Assembly (NCBI RefSeq): GCF_003097355.1
Contig: NZ_PYUI01000019.1
Coordinates: 1-64,000 of the forward strand
Reading direction: 5' to 3'
From: Arthrobacter sp. H-02-3
GTDB lineage: Bacteria > Actinomycetota > Actinomycetes > Actinomycetales > Micrococcaceae
Length of the DNA stretch: 64,000 nucleotides
Shown piece by piece: positions 8,377 to 16,532 of this stretch. Position 1 is the stretch's first letter. Every line of letters starts with the position of its first letter. The translations under genes were made by a program, and so were the position numbers. Below the pieces are notes generated by a model that did no database searches, was not told the origin of the DNA, and saw only the letters and a list, made by a program, of their open reading frames with translations.

Positions 8377-8950
8377 CTATGTCAGGGCGACGGCGATCAC
8401 CCAAAGCAGTGCGAAGGCCCCGACGGCGATCATCGGGCGGTTCCATTTACTCTTCACTGTTCCGTCGGAGGACTGGAGTCCGGAGGTGCGGGCGTCCTGC
8501 CAGGCCTTGGCGATCTCGTCACGGCCGGTGGCCACCTCGGGCTGGCGAATGCGTTCGTTGTGCGGGAGGATGCTGTGCGGCCGGCTCTTCAGGTCGCTGA
8601 CGAGCTCAAAGCCGGATCCGAAGGAGCCGGGCGGGGTGGGAGCGCCCCAGCTCACGTATTTTTTTGCCGGCCGCCCAGATGGCCACGGTATACCGGACCT
8701 CGATGTCCCGGACCGTATCGAAGGGTATTTGGTAGTAGGCGAACCAGGACAACAGAACCAGCCACGCCGCGGCGTCCATTATGGCCTTGATTTCTCCGGC
8801 TGCCACCAGCCAGCACAATGTGCCGATGACACCGGCCCAGACGATGGCCGCCACGGGACGGCCCGACGCCGAGCGGTGCGTTCTGTACTGCAGCGCAGAG
8901 TCCGTCCTGTGAGCCTTCAGTTGATTCAGGTTCGCGTCCGGTGCTGTCAA
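8377..8950 (-). pseudogene. two-helix membrane protein interrupted at an A7 run
   Basis: Two overlapping frames read as one protein of about 190 aa if one base is skipped at a run of seven A at about 8661-8667 (minus strand). The first frame (TTG start at 8950, GGAGGGG 6 nt upstream) gives a 34-residue tail-in, two membrane helices and the segment IEVRYTVAIWAAGKK. The second frame continues as YVSWGAPTPPGSFGSGFELVSDLK and ends in a hydrophobic C-terminal helix (IAVGAFALLWVIAVALT). The join is natural in sequence. The cause may be a true indel, a sequencing error in a homopolymer, or slippage during transcription. The family is not recognised. Confidence 0.6.
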
Positions 8951-8994
8951 TGGTCCCCCTCCATGCTCCGAGCAGTCGTCGGGATAAGAGGAAC

Positions 8995-9627
8995 CTACAT
9001 CAATCGGCCTTCTGCGGCTGCGTCGCGTCCTGCCTGAGTGCTGGCGAAAATGTCCGGTTTCGGGACGGACGTGCCGTGTTCAACAGCGTCGATCCACTCA
9101 CCGGTGGTCAGGACGGAGGCGAAGCGCGACTGCAGAACCACGAGCACGGCGCTGTGCAGCTGTTCGGCGCCCAGTGATCCCGCGTGGTTGGACATGGCTA
9201 GAGTTCCTGTGGCGTCGGAGAGGAACTCGACCTTCAGTCCACGGTGTGCCGCGTCCCGGGCTGTTGATTCGTCGCAGTTCTGCGTCATGTATCCGGCGAT
9301 CACGACCGTGTCGATGTCACGCTCAGCGAGCCATTCCTCGAGATCTGTGCCGGCGAAGCAGGAGGGCAGGGTCTTTTCGATCAAGTGGTCATGGCTACGG
9401 CTGCTGACGACGGGATGCAAAGCGAATCCATGGCTGCCGCGGGCGAAAATTGGCGATGTTTCGGGCGCAGTTTGCTGGAGCGCAATGACAGGAATGCCCG
9501 CTTCCGTGGCGGCGTCCATGGCTTTGCCGATGTTGGCCAGGCTCACTTCCGGGTCAGGGAAGCCGATCGGCAGGTTTCCGGAGATGTATTCGTTCTGCAC
9601 GTCGATGACGAGAAGGGCGCGGTTCAC
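8995..9627 (-). CDS. isochorismatase-like cysteine hydrolase
   Basis: A 210-aa protein of the isochorismatase-like hydrolase family. The triad is visible: Asp in ALLVIDVQNEY, Lys in EKTLPSCF and Cys in AGYMTQNCDESTARDA. These enzymes hydrolyse amides or vinyl ethers (nicotinamidase, isochorismatase, ureidoacrylate amidase); the substrate here is unknown. The GTG at 9627 is chosen because AAGGAG lies 6 nt upstream, whereas an upstream ATG at 9669 has no ribosome site and adds a non-conserved extension. Divergent from the GNAT gene. Confidence 0.85.
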   Translation of the reverse strand: MNRALLVIDVQNEYISGNLPIGFPDPEVSLANIGKAMDAATEAGIPVIALQQTAPETSPIFARGSHGFALHPVVSSRSHDHLIEKTLPSCFAGTDLEEWLAERDIDTVVIAGYMTQNCDESTARDAAHRGLKVEFLSDATGTLAMSNHAGSLGAEQLHSAVLVVLQSRFASVLTTGEWIDAVEHGTSVPKPDIFASTQAGRDAAAEGRLM

Positions 9628-9750
9628 GGGGGCTCCTTGAATGTGCGTTGTCGAGCGGGCGAGAGGCATCCCGGCGTTGCGATCCTAACCTCTTTCCGTG
9701 CGGGAGAGTCCCTCTCGCGCGCGCCGCCCGGCACCGGTGACCTCAGTTGG

Positions 9751-9756
9751 TAGATT
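9751..9756 (+). promoter_or_regulatory. -10 element for leaderless GNAT gene
   Basis: TAGATT followed by exactly 7 nt and then the ATG at 9764. This spacing would place the transcription start on the start codon. No Shine-Dalgarno site is present, which agrees with a leaderless message. Confidence 0.5.
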
Positions 9757-9763
9757 CGCGAGC

Positions 9764-10408
9764 ATGACCACTTCGGATATCAGCGTCAGGGCCGCGACCG
9801 AAGCCGACGCCGCGCGGCTGGCAGAGATTCACGTTGCGGCATGGCGGGCCACGTACCGTGGCGTCATGACCGATCAGTATCTTGACGGCCTCGACGTCGG
9901 ACGCGCGGCGTCTGCGTGGCGCCGCAATATCCGCGAGCCCCGCAAGGGGACTATGCACCTCGTGGTCCGATGCGGCAATGAGGTGACGGGATTCGCCATT
10001 GTCGGTCCCGCCGTCGGAGGCTCGGCAGCGGGCGCCGGTCAGCTGCACGCGATCAATGTGCATCCGGACTGGTGGGCGCAGGGCGCAGGCTCCGTCTTGT
10101 TTGCAGCCGCCGAACAGCAGTTGATCGAACTCGGCTATGAGCGGGCAGTTCTCTGGGTGGCGAAGAGCAACGATCGGGCCATCAGCTTCTACAACAACCG
10201 TCGCTGGCTCCACGACGGAGCGACCCTGGAAGACACCAGATTCGATCCTCCCGTGTCAGAAAATCGGCACAGCCGGACCCTTTCGCGGGCGCGGCAACCG
10301 GCTCATTCAGACGTGGCAGGCTTCGGCAACGATCAGGGCACGAATCCGGCACAACCGTGTCCCCGGGCTGTTGTTCCGCCGACAATGACCGCATGGCATT
10401 CTCTCTGA
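9764..10408 (+). CDS. GNAT-family N-acetyltransferase
   Basis: A 214-aa GNAT protein with ISVRAATEADAARLAEIHVAAW at the start, the acetyl-CoA segment around VHPDWWAQGAGSVLFAAAEQQL and the terminal SNDRAISFYNNRRWLHDG block. Family members acetylate amines of small molecules or proteins. The recognisable domain ends near residue 172 (TRFDPPVSEN). The frame then runs on for about 40 non-conserved residues into the start of the next gene (overlap 16 nt), which suggests that the original stop codon was lost. The start is supported by the leaderless -10 box at 9751. Confidence 0.8.
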   Translation: MTTSDISVRAATEADAARLAEIHVAAWRATYRGVMTDQYLDGLDVGRAASAWRRNIREPRKGTMHLVVRCGNEVTGFAIVGPAVGGSAAGAGQLHAINVHPDWWAQGAGSVLFAAAEQQLIELGYERAVLWVAKSNDRAISFYNNRRWLHDGATLEDTRFDPPVSENRHSRTLSRARQPAHSDVAGFGNDQGTNPAQPCPRAVVPPTMTAWHSL

Positions 10409-10881
10409 AGTACCGTGACCGGCGCTTCGCGACCGCTGCGCTGATGGGTGCCCTATTGCTGCTTGCCCCGATTTCGGGTTGCTCAGCGCCGGCAGGCGGG
10501 GAGCCGCCGTGTTTCCCGCCCGCCTATTCACTGACCCCCACGGAAGCCACGCCGGGGGAGAAAGTCACCGTGGCGGCACCGGACGCCGACTGCAATCCCC
10601 GCTACGGCATGAACGCACGAATCCAGGTGAGCGTGACCGACGCCTCGGGTGCGGAAGTCGTCAAAGCTACAACGGCAATGAACGACGCCGGCGGGTTCTC
10701 CTACACATTTGTCGTACCTCTTCGGGCGGTGGCCGGAGATGCGGTGGTCACCGCCGTGCCGTACAACATTGACTGGTGCGATGACACCGGCAGGAACAAC
10801 CGCGTGGCGGCCTCAGGGGATGTCCTGCCGGAGCGGGTGTCGTGCGTGATTCCCATGCAGCCCCTGGCTATTACGCGCTGA
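10393..10881 (+). CDS. secreted lipoprotein of unknown function
   Basis: A 162-aa protein with a signal peptide (basic SLKYRDRR, hydrophobic ALMGALLLLAP) and lipobox ISGC, so the mature protein should be lipid-anchored outside the membrane. The mature part has five further cysteines and looks like a single beta-sandwich (PTEATPGEKVTVAAP, FSYTFVVPLRAVAGDAVVTA), possibly Ig-like. No catalytic motif is seen. The ATG overlaps the end of the GNAT frame. Confidence 0.7.
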   Translation: MAFSLKYRDRRFATAALMGALLLLAPISGCSAPAGGEPPCFPPAYSLTPTEATPGEKVTVAAPDADCNPRYGMNARIQVSVTDASGAEVVKATTAMNDAGGFSYTFVVPLRAVAGDAVVTAVPYNIDWCDDTGRNNRVAASGDVLPERVSCVIPMQPLAITR

Positions 10882-11309
10882 AGCGCTTTCCTCGGCGGTG
10901 TGACGCGGTCGGCGGCCTAGTTCCCGATATCCCTGGTGAGGATCTTAAATCCCACGCCGCGGCCCGGGCCCTGTTCGCGGCGGGCACGAGTGCGCCCGAT
11001 GATGCCGGCGCCGATGTCGGCGATTTTGGGCTGGGCCAAGAGAATTCTCGATTCTGGTTGGCGGCATGGGGTGCAGCGTGCGGGGACCTGTCCCACGGGA
11101 CCCACATCCTGGCGCTGGGCCTTGACCATGGCCGTCTCAATGCTCGCCTCGTCGGAGACGACGCGGAGACACAGAAGCTGGAATCGGAAGGCGCTGCCAG
11201 GATTCACCGGAACATCTACCGGTAGCCGGCCAAGGCCAAGGCCAAGGCCAACGCCGACGCTAAAGCCAACGCCGACGCGGGGCCGCAGCCAAAGCCGGGT
11301 CAGCCGGCC
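10882..11309. other. 428-bp stretch without a supported gene
   Basis: No convincing gene. A minus-strand frame at 10917-11207 (96 codons, ending in ADIGAGIIGRTRARREQG and GFKILTRDIGN) reads somewhat like protein but has no ribosome site and no recognised family. It could be a gene remnant. The right part holds the hexamer repeat at 11229-11276. Confidence 0.4.
11229..11276 (+). repeat. GCC-NNN hexamer tandem repeat
   Basis: Eight imperfect hexamers: GCCAAG three times, GCCAAC, GCCGAC, GCTAAA, GCCAAC, GCCGAC. Read on the plus strand it alternates Ala with Lys, Asn or Asp, as in charged tails, but a stop codon lies directly before it and no gene covers it. It may be the tail of a lost gene. 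Confidence 0.6.
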
Positions 11310-12584
11310 CTATCGGACCGTGCCGTCGCCGGCGGGCCCGTCAGGGGCGAGGACGCCGTCGATGTCCACCGGGAGGTGGGACGGGCCGCGCAGGAACGGG
11401 CTCGGCCGGTACGGGGGCGGGTCGGAGACCAGGCGCGGGTTCTCCAGCCTGGTGGCGAAGGCGGTGAGGGCGATTTGCGCTTCCAGCCGGGCCAGGGGCG
11501 CCCCGAAGCAGAGGTGGACGCCGCCGCCAAAGCCGAGGTGTTGGTTGTTGTGCCGGTCCGGGATGAAGAGGCCGGGATTAGCCACGTGGGCGGGGTCCCG
11601 GTTGCCCGCGGCCAGGACCAGGGTGAGGGAAGCGCCGGCCGGGATGGTGGTGCCGGCGATGTCGATGTCATCGAGGGCCGTTCTGAACGGGACGAAATGT
11701 ACGGGCGGCTCGTAGCGAAGCAGCTCCTCGACCATCGGGATGGCCACGCCGGGATCATCGCGCAACCTCTGGAGCTCGGCCGGGTGGCGCAGCAACGTCA
11801 GTGCGCCGTTGGAGATGAGGTTCACGGTGGTTTCATGTCCCGCGATGAGCAGGAGAAGCCCGGTGCCCACCAGTTGTTCGTCCGGCATGCGGCCTTCCGG
11901 GCCGTCATCGGTGACCATCGCCGACAGCAAGTCATTCCCCGGAGCGCGCCGGTGGGCGTCGACCAGCTCTTCCATGAACGCGCGCAGTTCCTTGCCGGCC
12001 TCAATCCGCTTCTTTTGCTGTGTTTCGGGATCCAGGCCGGGATCCGTCGATTGCAGGGCAACGTCCACCCAGACCCGGAAGCGCTGTTCATCCCCCGGGG
12101 GCACTCCCAGAAGTTCGCAGATCACCGTGACGGGCAGCGGATATGCCAGGTCATCGACGACGTCGATCCGGCTGCGGGCCGCCATGTTGTCGATGAGGTC
12201 AGTCACAATTTCCGTCATCCGCGCCTCCATCCCCGCCACCCTGCCCGGCGTCGTCGGTGGTCCGAAATGCCGCATGGTGATCCGCCGGAACTTGTCGTGA
12301 TCCGGAGGATCCATGCTGAGGAACGTTGGCGTCATGCCCGGCCCGTCCCCTTCCCCGTCCTCACCGGCGGCGGCGCGCATCGCAGCGGCCGCCGGGTTGC
12401 GCTCAATGTCGGAACTGACCCGCGGATCGTGCAGCAGGGCGGCAATCTCCGCGTAGGTGCTCACGAGGTAGCTCCCGTCCGGAAGCCGTGTCACCGGGGT
12501 CTTGCGGAGCTCTTCGTAGAAGGGGTAGGGGTTGGCCCGGTTGGCGTAGTCGAGGATCTGCTCCCATGTGCTGGGCTGGGACAT
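11310..12584 (-). CDS. cytochrome P450
   Basis: A 424-aa soluble bacterial P450. The I-helix motif is AGHETT, the K-helix ExxR is in EELLRYEPP, and the heme-binding loop is FGGGVHLCFG with Cys359 as thiolate ligand. It would hydroxylate or otherwise oxidise an unknown substrate with electrons from a ferredoxin. It is 55 nt downstream of a fused ferredoxin/ferredoxin-reductase gene on the same strand, which is its obvious redox partner. AAGGAG lies 9 nt before the ATG. The acidic Gly-rich insert near residues 70-80 (AAGEDGEGDGPG) is unusual. Confidence 0.93.
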   Translation of the reverse strand: MSQPSTWEQILDYANRANPYPFYEELRKTPVTRLPDGSYLVSTYAEIAALLHDPRVSSDIERNPAAAAMRAAAGEDGEGDGPGMTPTFLSMDPPDHDKFRRITMRHFGPPTTPGRVAGMEARMTEIVTDLIDNMAARSRIDVVDDLAYPLPVTVICELLGVPPGDEQRFRVWVDVALQSTDPGLDPETQQKKRIEAGKELRAFMEELVDAHRRAPGNDLLSAMVTDDGPEGRMPDEQLVGTGLLLLIAGHETTVNLISNGALTLLRHPAELQRLRDDPGVAIPMVEELLRYEPPVHFVPFRTALDDIDIAGTTIPAGASLTLVLAAGNRDPAHVANPGLFIPDRHNNQHLGFGGGVHLCFGAPLARLEAQIALTAFATRLENPRLVSDPPPYRPSPFLRGPSHLPVDIDGVLAPDGPAGDGTVR

Positions 12585-12639
12585 GGCGAAGGCTCCTTGG
12601 GTCGTGGGGCCGGTGGCTGCCGGTCTCCGGGGCGGCGCT

Positions 12640-14271
12640 CTACGGGACGCGGCGGTCAGTCAGCCTGGCGCGTCGCTCATTGGGATAGTGGCCGGTTACG
12701 ACGACGGTCGCGTCCTGGGTGGGGTTGGCGGCGGCCGGGAATCCGGCGGGCACCGGCCGGGCTTCGGCCGGTTCGTCAACGTGGCGGAACGTGGGCGGGA
12801 AAGGCGCCGCCTGCTCGATCAGCGGTTCGTAGAATTCGAGCCATTTGTTCTGGTTGAAGGCCACCGCAGCCACGATGCGTCCCTTGTAGCCGTAGACGGC
12901 CAGGAACCGCCGCAACGCGACCGATCCTTGTACGATGGCGACCTCGTCCGCAACCGAAGGCACGCCCACGCTCTTGATTTCGGTGCCGAACTGGACGGAC
13001 CAGAATTTCGGCACGGCAAGGTGCGGCCAGCGTTCGGTCTCGCCGCTGACCATATTGTGTGCTGCAACTTCGGCCTGGGTGATTGCGTTGCCCCAGTGCT
13101 CGACGGCGAGGAACTGGTAGCCGAACATCGGCTGCGGGGCGCGGGATGCGTCGCCGGCGACGAAGACATCGTCGGTGACCAGCCCGTTGACGTCGAAAGC
13201 GCGGCAGCCGGCGTCGCACGCGACGCCCCACGGGCCGCTCGCCAAGCCGGAACCGGCGAGCCATTCGGCGTTACGGACGGCCCCGAGCGCGGTGACGGCC
13301 ACGTCCACGTCCAGTGCTGTGCCATCGGACAGGTGGGCGCGGCACAGCTGTCCGGTCGCGTCGCCTTCGAGCGAAACCACCCTGACGCCGCAGCGCAGAT
13401 CCACGCCGTTCTCTTCCTGCAGCTCTCCGGCGATTGCGCCGATGACACCGCCGAGCGCCGCGCCGAGCGGTGCCGGACCCGCCTCCGCCACCGTGACCGA
13501 CAGGCCGAGTTCGCGGCACACCGAAGCGACTTCGCAACCGATGAACCCGGCGCCAATGACCAAGACCCGACGAGGGCGGCCGGCCAGCAGCTTCCGAAGC
13601 GTGCCCGCATCCTCCCGGGTTCGCAAGGTCAGGACTCCTACCAGCGCCGCCTCCGCTGCGTTGGGCCAGGACCGGGCCCGCACCCCGGTGGCGATCAACA
13701 GCTTGTCGAACCCGATCCGGCTACCGTCGGCGAGCTCTACCTGTCGTGCGGCCAGATCCAGTCCTGTGGCGGCGACGCCCAGACGCCAGTCGACGTCGAG
13801 TGCCCGGCGGCGTGGCAGCGACGTGTCTTCGGACCGTACCGCACCGGCCAGGACCTGTTTCGACAGCGGCGGCCGGTCATACGGCTCGTGTGTTTCCTCG
13901 CCGATCAGGGTCAGCGAACCTGTGAACCCCTCCTCGCGCAGACGTTCCGCTGCGCGCAGCCCGGTCAGTGACGCGCCCACGACGACGATCCTTCCGGATC
14001 GTTTGAAGGTGCCCCCGTTGCCTCCGCTAGCGGCTGCCGCACCTGGGGTTTCTGTCGGAGGTTGCGAACTCTCCGGCTCCTCAAGCTGGTCGAGCCGGAT
14101 GGCCTGAACGGGACAGGCGGCCGCAGCCCGCCGGATCCGTGTTCGCTGCACCTCGTCAGGGGCGGGGTCGTACGTGAGTGCCTCGTCCCCCTGGATCGTG
14201 AAGACGTCCGGGGCGAGGAAGGCACACTGCGCGTAACCCTGGCATTTAGTGAGATCGACGACGAGCCTCAT
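12640..14271 (-). CDS. ferredoxin-ferredoxin reductase fusion
   Basis: A 543-aa one-piece electron donor. Residues 1-65 are a [3Fe-4S]-type ferredoxin with Cys10, Cys16 and Cys53 (CQGYAQC then ACPVQAI; the second cysteine of a 4Fe cluster is replaced by Gly/Tyr). A Gly/Pro/Ala-rich linker (about 66-92) joins it to a FAD-dependent, NAD(P)H-using reductase (VVVGASLTGLRAAERL; VLVIGAGFIGCEVAS; VFVAGDASRAPQP). Electrons would pass from NAD(P)H to FAD, to the Fe-S cluster and then to the P450 encoded just downstream. GGGAGAAG precedes the ATG. A tail of about 30 residues after the reductase is unconserved-looking. Confidence 0.9.
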   Translation of the reverse strand: MRLVVDLTKCQGYAQCAFLAPDVFTIQGDEALTYDPAPDEVQRTRIRRAAAACPVQAIRLDQLEEPESSQPPTETPGAAAASGGNGGTFKRSGRIVVVGASLTGLRAAERLREEGFTGSLTLIGEETHEPYDRPPLSKQVLAGAVRSEDTSLPRRRALDVDWRLGVAATGLDLAARQVELADGSRIGFDKLLIATGVRARSWPNAAEAALVGVLTLRTREDAGTLRKLLAGRPRRVLVIGAGFIGCEVASVCRELGLSVTVAEAGPAPLGAALGGVIGAIAGELQEENGVDLRCGVRVVSLEGDATGQLCRAHLSDGTALDVDVAVTALGAVRNAEWLAGSGLASGPWGVACDAGCRAFDVNGLVTDDVFVAGDASRAPQPMFGYQFLAVEHWGNAITQAEVAAHNMVSGETERWPHLAVPKFWSVQFGTEIKSVGVPSVADEVAIVQGSVALRRFLAVYGYKGRIVAAVAFNQNKWLEFYEPLIEQAAPFPPTFRHVDEPAEARPVPAGFPAAANPTQDATVVVTGHYPNERRARLTDRRVP

Positions 14272-14371
14272 GCCGAACTTCTCCCTGTTTCGTCAAGCCA
14301 ATCGAGTCTAAGCCTCGCGGGCCGGCCGCGGAAGAGGCCTGCGGCCGGCTGCGGCGAGGCCCTGGCGGCCC

Positions 14372-15658
14372 TTATTCGTAGCGGAGGGCGTCGATCGGGT
14401 TTTGCCGTGCTGCCCGCCACGCCGGGAGGGTTCCGGCGATGAAGGCGATGGCCATGACCAGGAGGATGACGCCGGCAACAGAGCCGGGAGCGAAGGCGAG
14501 GATGTGGAGGCCCTCCAGATCGCTGAGGGGCCCGCGGGCCAGGGCGCCGCTCACCGCGGTGCCGAGCCCGATTGCGGCGGCGGACCCGATGGCGCTTCCG
14601 AGGAAGCCGATGAATGCCGCTTCGGTGCTGAAAAGCGCGAAGACGGATCCGCTGCCCATGCCCATGGCTTTCATAAGGCCGATTTCCCGGGTGCGTTCCT
14701 GCACGGACATCAGCAGGGTGTTAACGATCCCGAAGCCTGCGGCCACCAGGGCGATGACGGCGAAGGCGTCCAGGACGCCGATGATCCCGTTGATGACGGT
14801 TTTGACCGTGCCGATCCGGTCATCGAGGGTCTGGGCGGTGTAGCCGGCCGCGGCGAGCTTGCCCTTCATGTCGTTGACCTGGGCGGCAGAGGACGGTGCG
14901 AAACTGGCTGTCACGTTCGCCCAGACGGACTTTGATGCGGCAGGCGCGCCAGTTCCCTGGGCATCGGCGAGGGCCGTTGAGAGGGACTTGTTGATGAAAG
15001 CGCCGCCGCCGCCGAGCAGTGCGCTCTGTTCAATGCCGGTGATCCGGGCGGTGATGGAGTGCATGATTCCGGTCGCGTCGGTGATGCCGATCGTGGCGTC
15101 CTGACCGACGGCCTGGCTATTGTCGGCAAAGCCGAGCGGGGCCACGTAGCTGGAGGGAAGGATCAGCTGCGGCTGGGCTGCGGAATCGTCCAGGGGAGCG
15201 CCCGCCGCGAGCTGCGGCTGCGCCCCGGCAAGGGGGCTGACCGACAGTTGGTACTTGTCGTGGTCGTTCCATTGGATGAAGTCCGGGCTGAGCCGGGTCA
15301 CCGGGGTGACGCCGGTGATGCCAGGGATGGCGCCGATCGCGTCCAGATCGGCCTGGCCCAGGGCCAGCTGGGTTGAACCCGGCCTGCCGCCGGCCGCAAG
15401 GACTTTCGTAGTGGCGTCGTATTTTTTCGGTCCCGAGGCGGGATTGCCGCTCGTGTCAGTTTTGGCGACCGTGAAGGAATTGCTGGAGCCGACGGCGGCG
15501 ATCTGGCTGTCGATGTAATTGGAGATGCCGGTGCCAAGACCGTTGGTAATGGTCAGGGTGAACGCTCCGACGAAGATCGCCAGGATGGTCAGCAGCGTGC
15601 GCAACTTGCTGCGGAAGCTGTTCGCCATGGCGGTCTTCAGGATTTCGAGCGGGTTCAT
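14372..15658 (-). CDS. MacB/FtsX-like ABC transporter permease
   Basis: A 428-aa permease with one N-terminal helix (SKLRTLLTILAIFVGAFTLTI), a large extracytoplasmic domain (about residues 45-270) and three C-terminal helices, the layout of MacB, LolC and FtsX proteins. NPIDALRYE at the C-terminus is typical. It works with the ATPase whose gene overlaps its start by 4 nt. These systems move molecules or forces across the membrane without a canonical channel, for example export of peptides or lipoproteins; the substrate is unknown. Confidence 0.9.
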   Translation of the reverse strand: MNPLEILKTAMANSFRSKLRTLLTILAIFVGAFTLTITNGLGTGISNYIDSQIAAVGSSNSFTVAKTDTSGNPASGPKKYDATTKVLAAGGRPGSTQLALGQADLDAIGAIPGITGVTPVTRLSPDFIQWNDHDKYQLSVSPLAGAQPQLAAGAPLDDSAAQPQLILPSSYVAPLGFADNSQAVGQDATIGITDATGIMHSITARITGIEQSALLGGGGAFINKSLSTALADAQGTGAPAASKSVWANVTASFAPSSAAQVNDMKGKLAAAGYTAQTLDDRIGTVKTVINGIIGVLDAFAVIALVAAGFGIVNTLLMSVQERTREIGLMKAMGMGSGSVFALFSTEAAFIGFLGSAIGSAAAIGLGTAVSGALARGPLSDLEGLHILAFAPGSVAGVILLVMAIAFIAGTLPAWRAARQNPIDALRYE

Positions 15659-16353
15659 GCCGCGTGCTCCTCGTCGGTGTTGATCAGCAGGCCGTCACGG
15701 ATATAGAGACGGCGGTTGAAGCGGGCGGCAAGGTCGTGGTCGTGGGTGACGGTGATCAGGGTGATGCCGTGGTTGGAATTGAGGTCGAACAGGATGTCCT
15801 CGACGATGCGCCCGGTGGCCGTGTCCAGGTTCCCGGTGGGCTCGTCCGCGAACAGGACCTGGGGACTGTTGATCAGGGCCCGGGCGATCACGACCCGCTG
15901 TTTCTGGCCGCCGGAGAGGTTGCCGGCTTTGTTGCGGGCCTTGTCGGCCAGTTCGAGCTGTTCCAGGACGGCCATCCCGCGGGCGCGCCGTTCACGGCTG
16001 CCGACGCCGGCGATCTTGAGGGGGAGGACGACGTTCTCCAGAACGCTGGAACCGGGGTTGAGGAAGAACTGCTGGAACACGAAGCCGAACATGGTGTTCC
16101 GCAGCGCGTTGAGCCGCCGGCCGCTCAGGGTCTTCGCGTCAGTCCCGTCGACGTGGACCTGCCCGCCGCCGGGGGTGTCCAGGAGCGCGAGGATGTGCAT
16201 CAGCGTTGACTTTCCGGAGCCGCTCTTCCCCACGATCGCCACGGAGTCGCCGCGGCCGATCTCCAGTGAGACGCCTTTGAGGGCGTCGAAGCGGTCGGGC
16301 CCGCGACCGTAGGTCTTGGTGAGGTCCTGGGCGGCCAGAATTGGCACAGACAT
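15655..16353 (-). CDS. MacB/LolD-like ABC transporter ATPase
   Basis: A 232-aa ATPase with Walker A (GKSGSGKST), signature NLSGGQKQRVVIARAL, Walker B (VLFADEPTGNLD) and an H-loop (TVTHDHDLA). The LSGGQ and ADEPTGNLD forms are characteristic of the MacB/LolD group. It energises the overlapping permease (ATGA junction at 15655-15658). Transcription starts upstream in a 163-bp gap that also contains a 15-bp tandem repeat. Confidence 0.93.
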   Translation of the reverse strand: MSVPILAAQDLTKTYGRGPDRFDALKGVSLEIGRGDSVAIVGKSGSGKSTLMHILALLDTPGGGQVHVDGTDAKTLSGRRLNALRNTMFGFVFQQFFLNPGSSVLENVVLPLKIAGVGSRERRARGMAVLEQLELADKARNKAGNLSGGQKQRVVIARALINSPQVLFADEPTGNLDTATGRIVEDILFDLNSNHGITLITVTHDHDLAARFNRRLYIRDGLLINTDEEHAA

Positions 16354-16472
16354 GGGGTTCCAATCAGGAGGTGGGACTGCATAAGGTCAGGGGAGGAGGG
16401 GTAGGCGGTGTCGGGTCGGCGGCCCGGCACGCGAGCTCAGAAGCCCAGAGGACTAAGGGCGGTAGCGGCCCT

Positions 16473-16532
16473 CATGACGGGACTGGTCATGAGGGGGCTG
16501 GTCATGAGGGGACTGGTCATGAGGGGGCCAGG
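16473..16532. repeat. 15-bp tandem repeat, four units
   Basis: Four head-to-tail copies of CATGASGGGRCTGGT (S = C/G, R = A/G), the last with an altered end. The TCATGA palindrome recurs at each junction. The last junction supplies the stop codon of the esterase gene on the minus strand, so the array straddles the 3' end of that gene. Confidence 0.85.

Noticed and set aside
10842..11225. 127-codon plus frame after the lipoprotein gene
   Set aside because: No ribosome site, overlaps the lipoprotein end and lacks any natural protein pattern.
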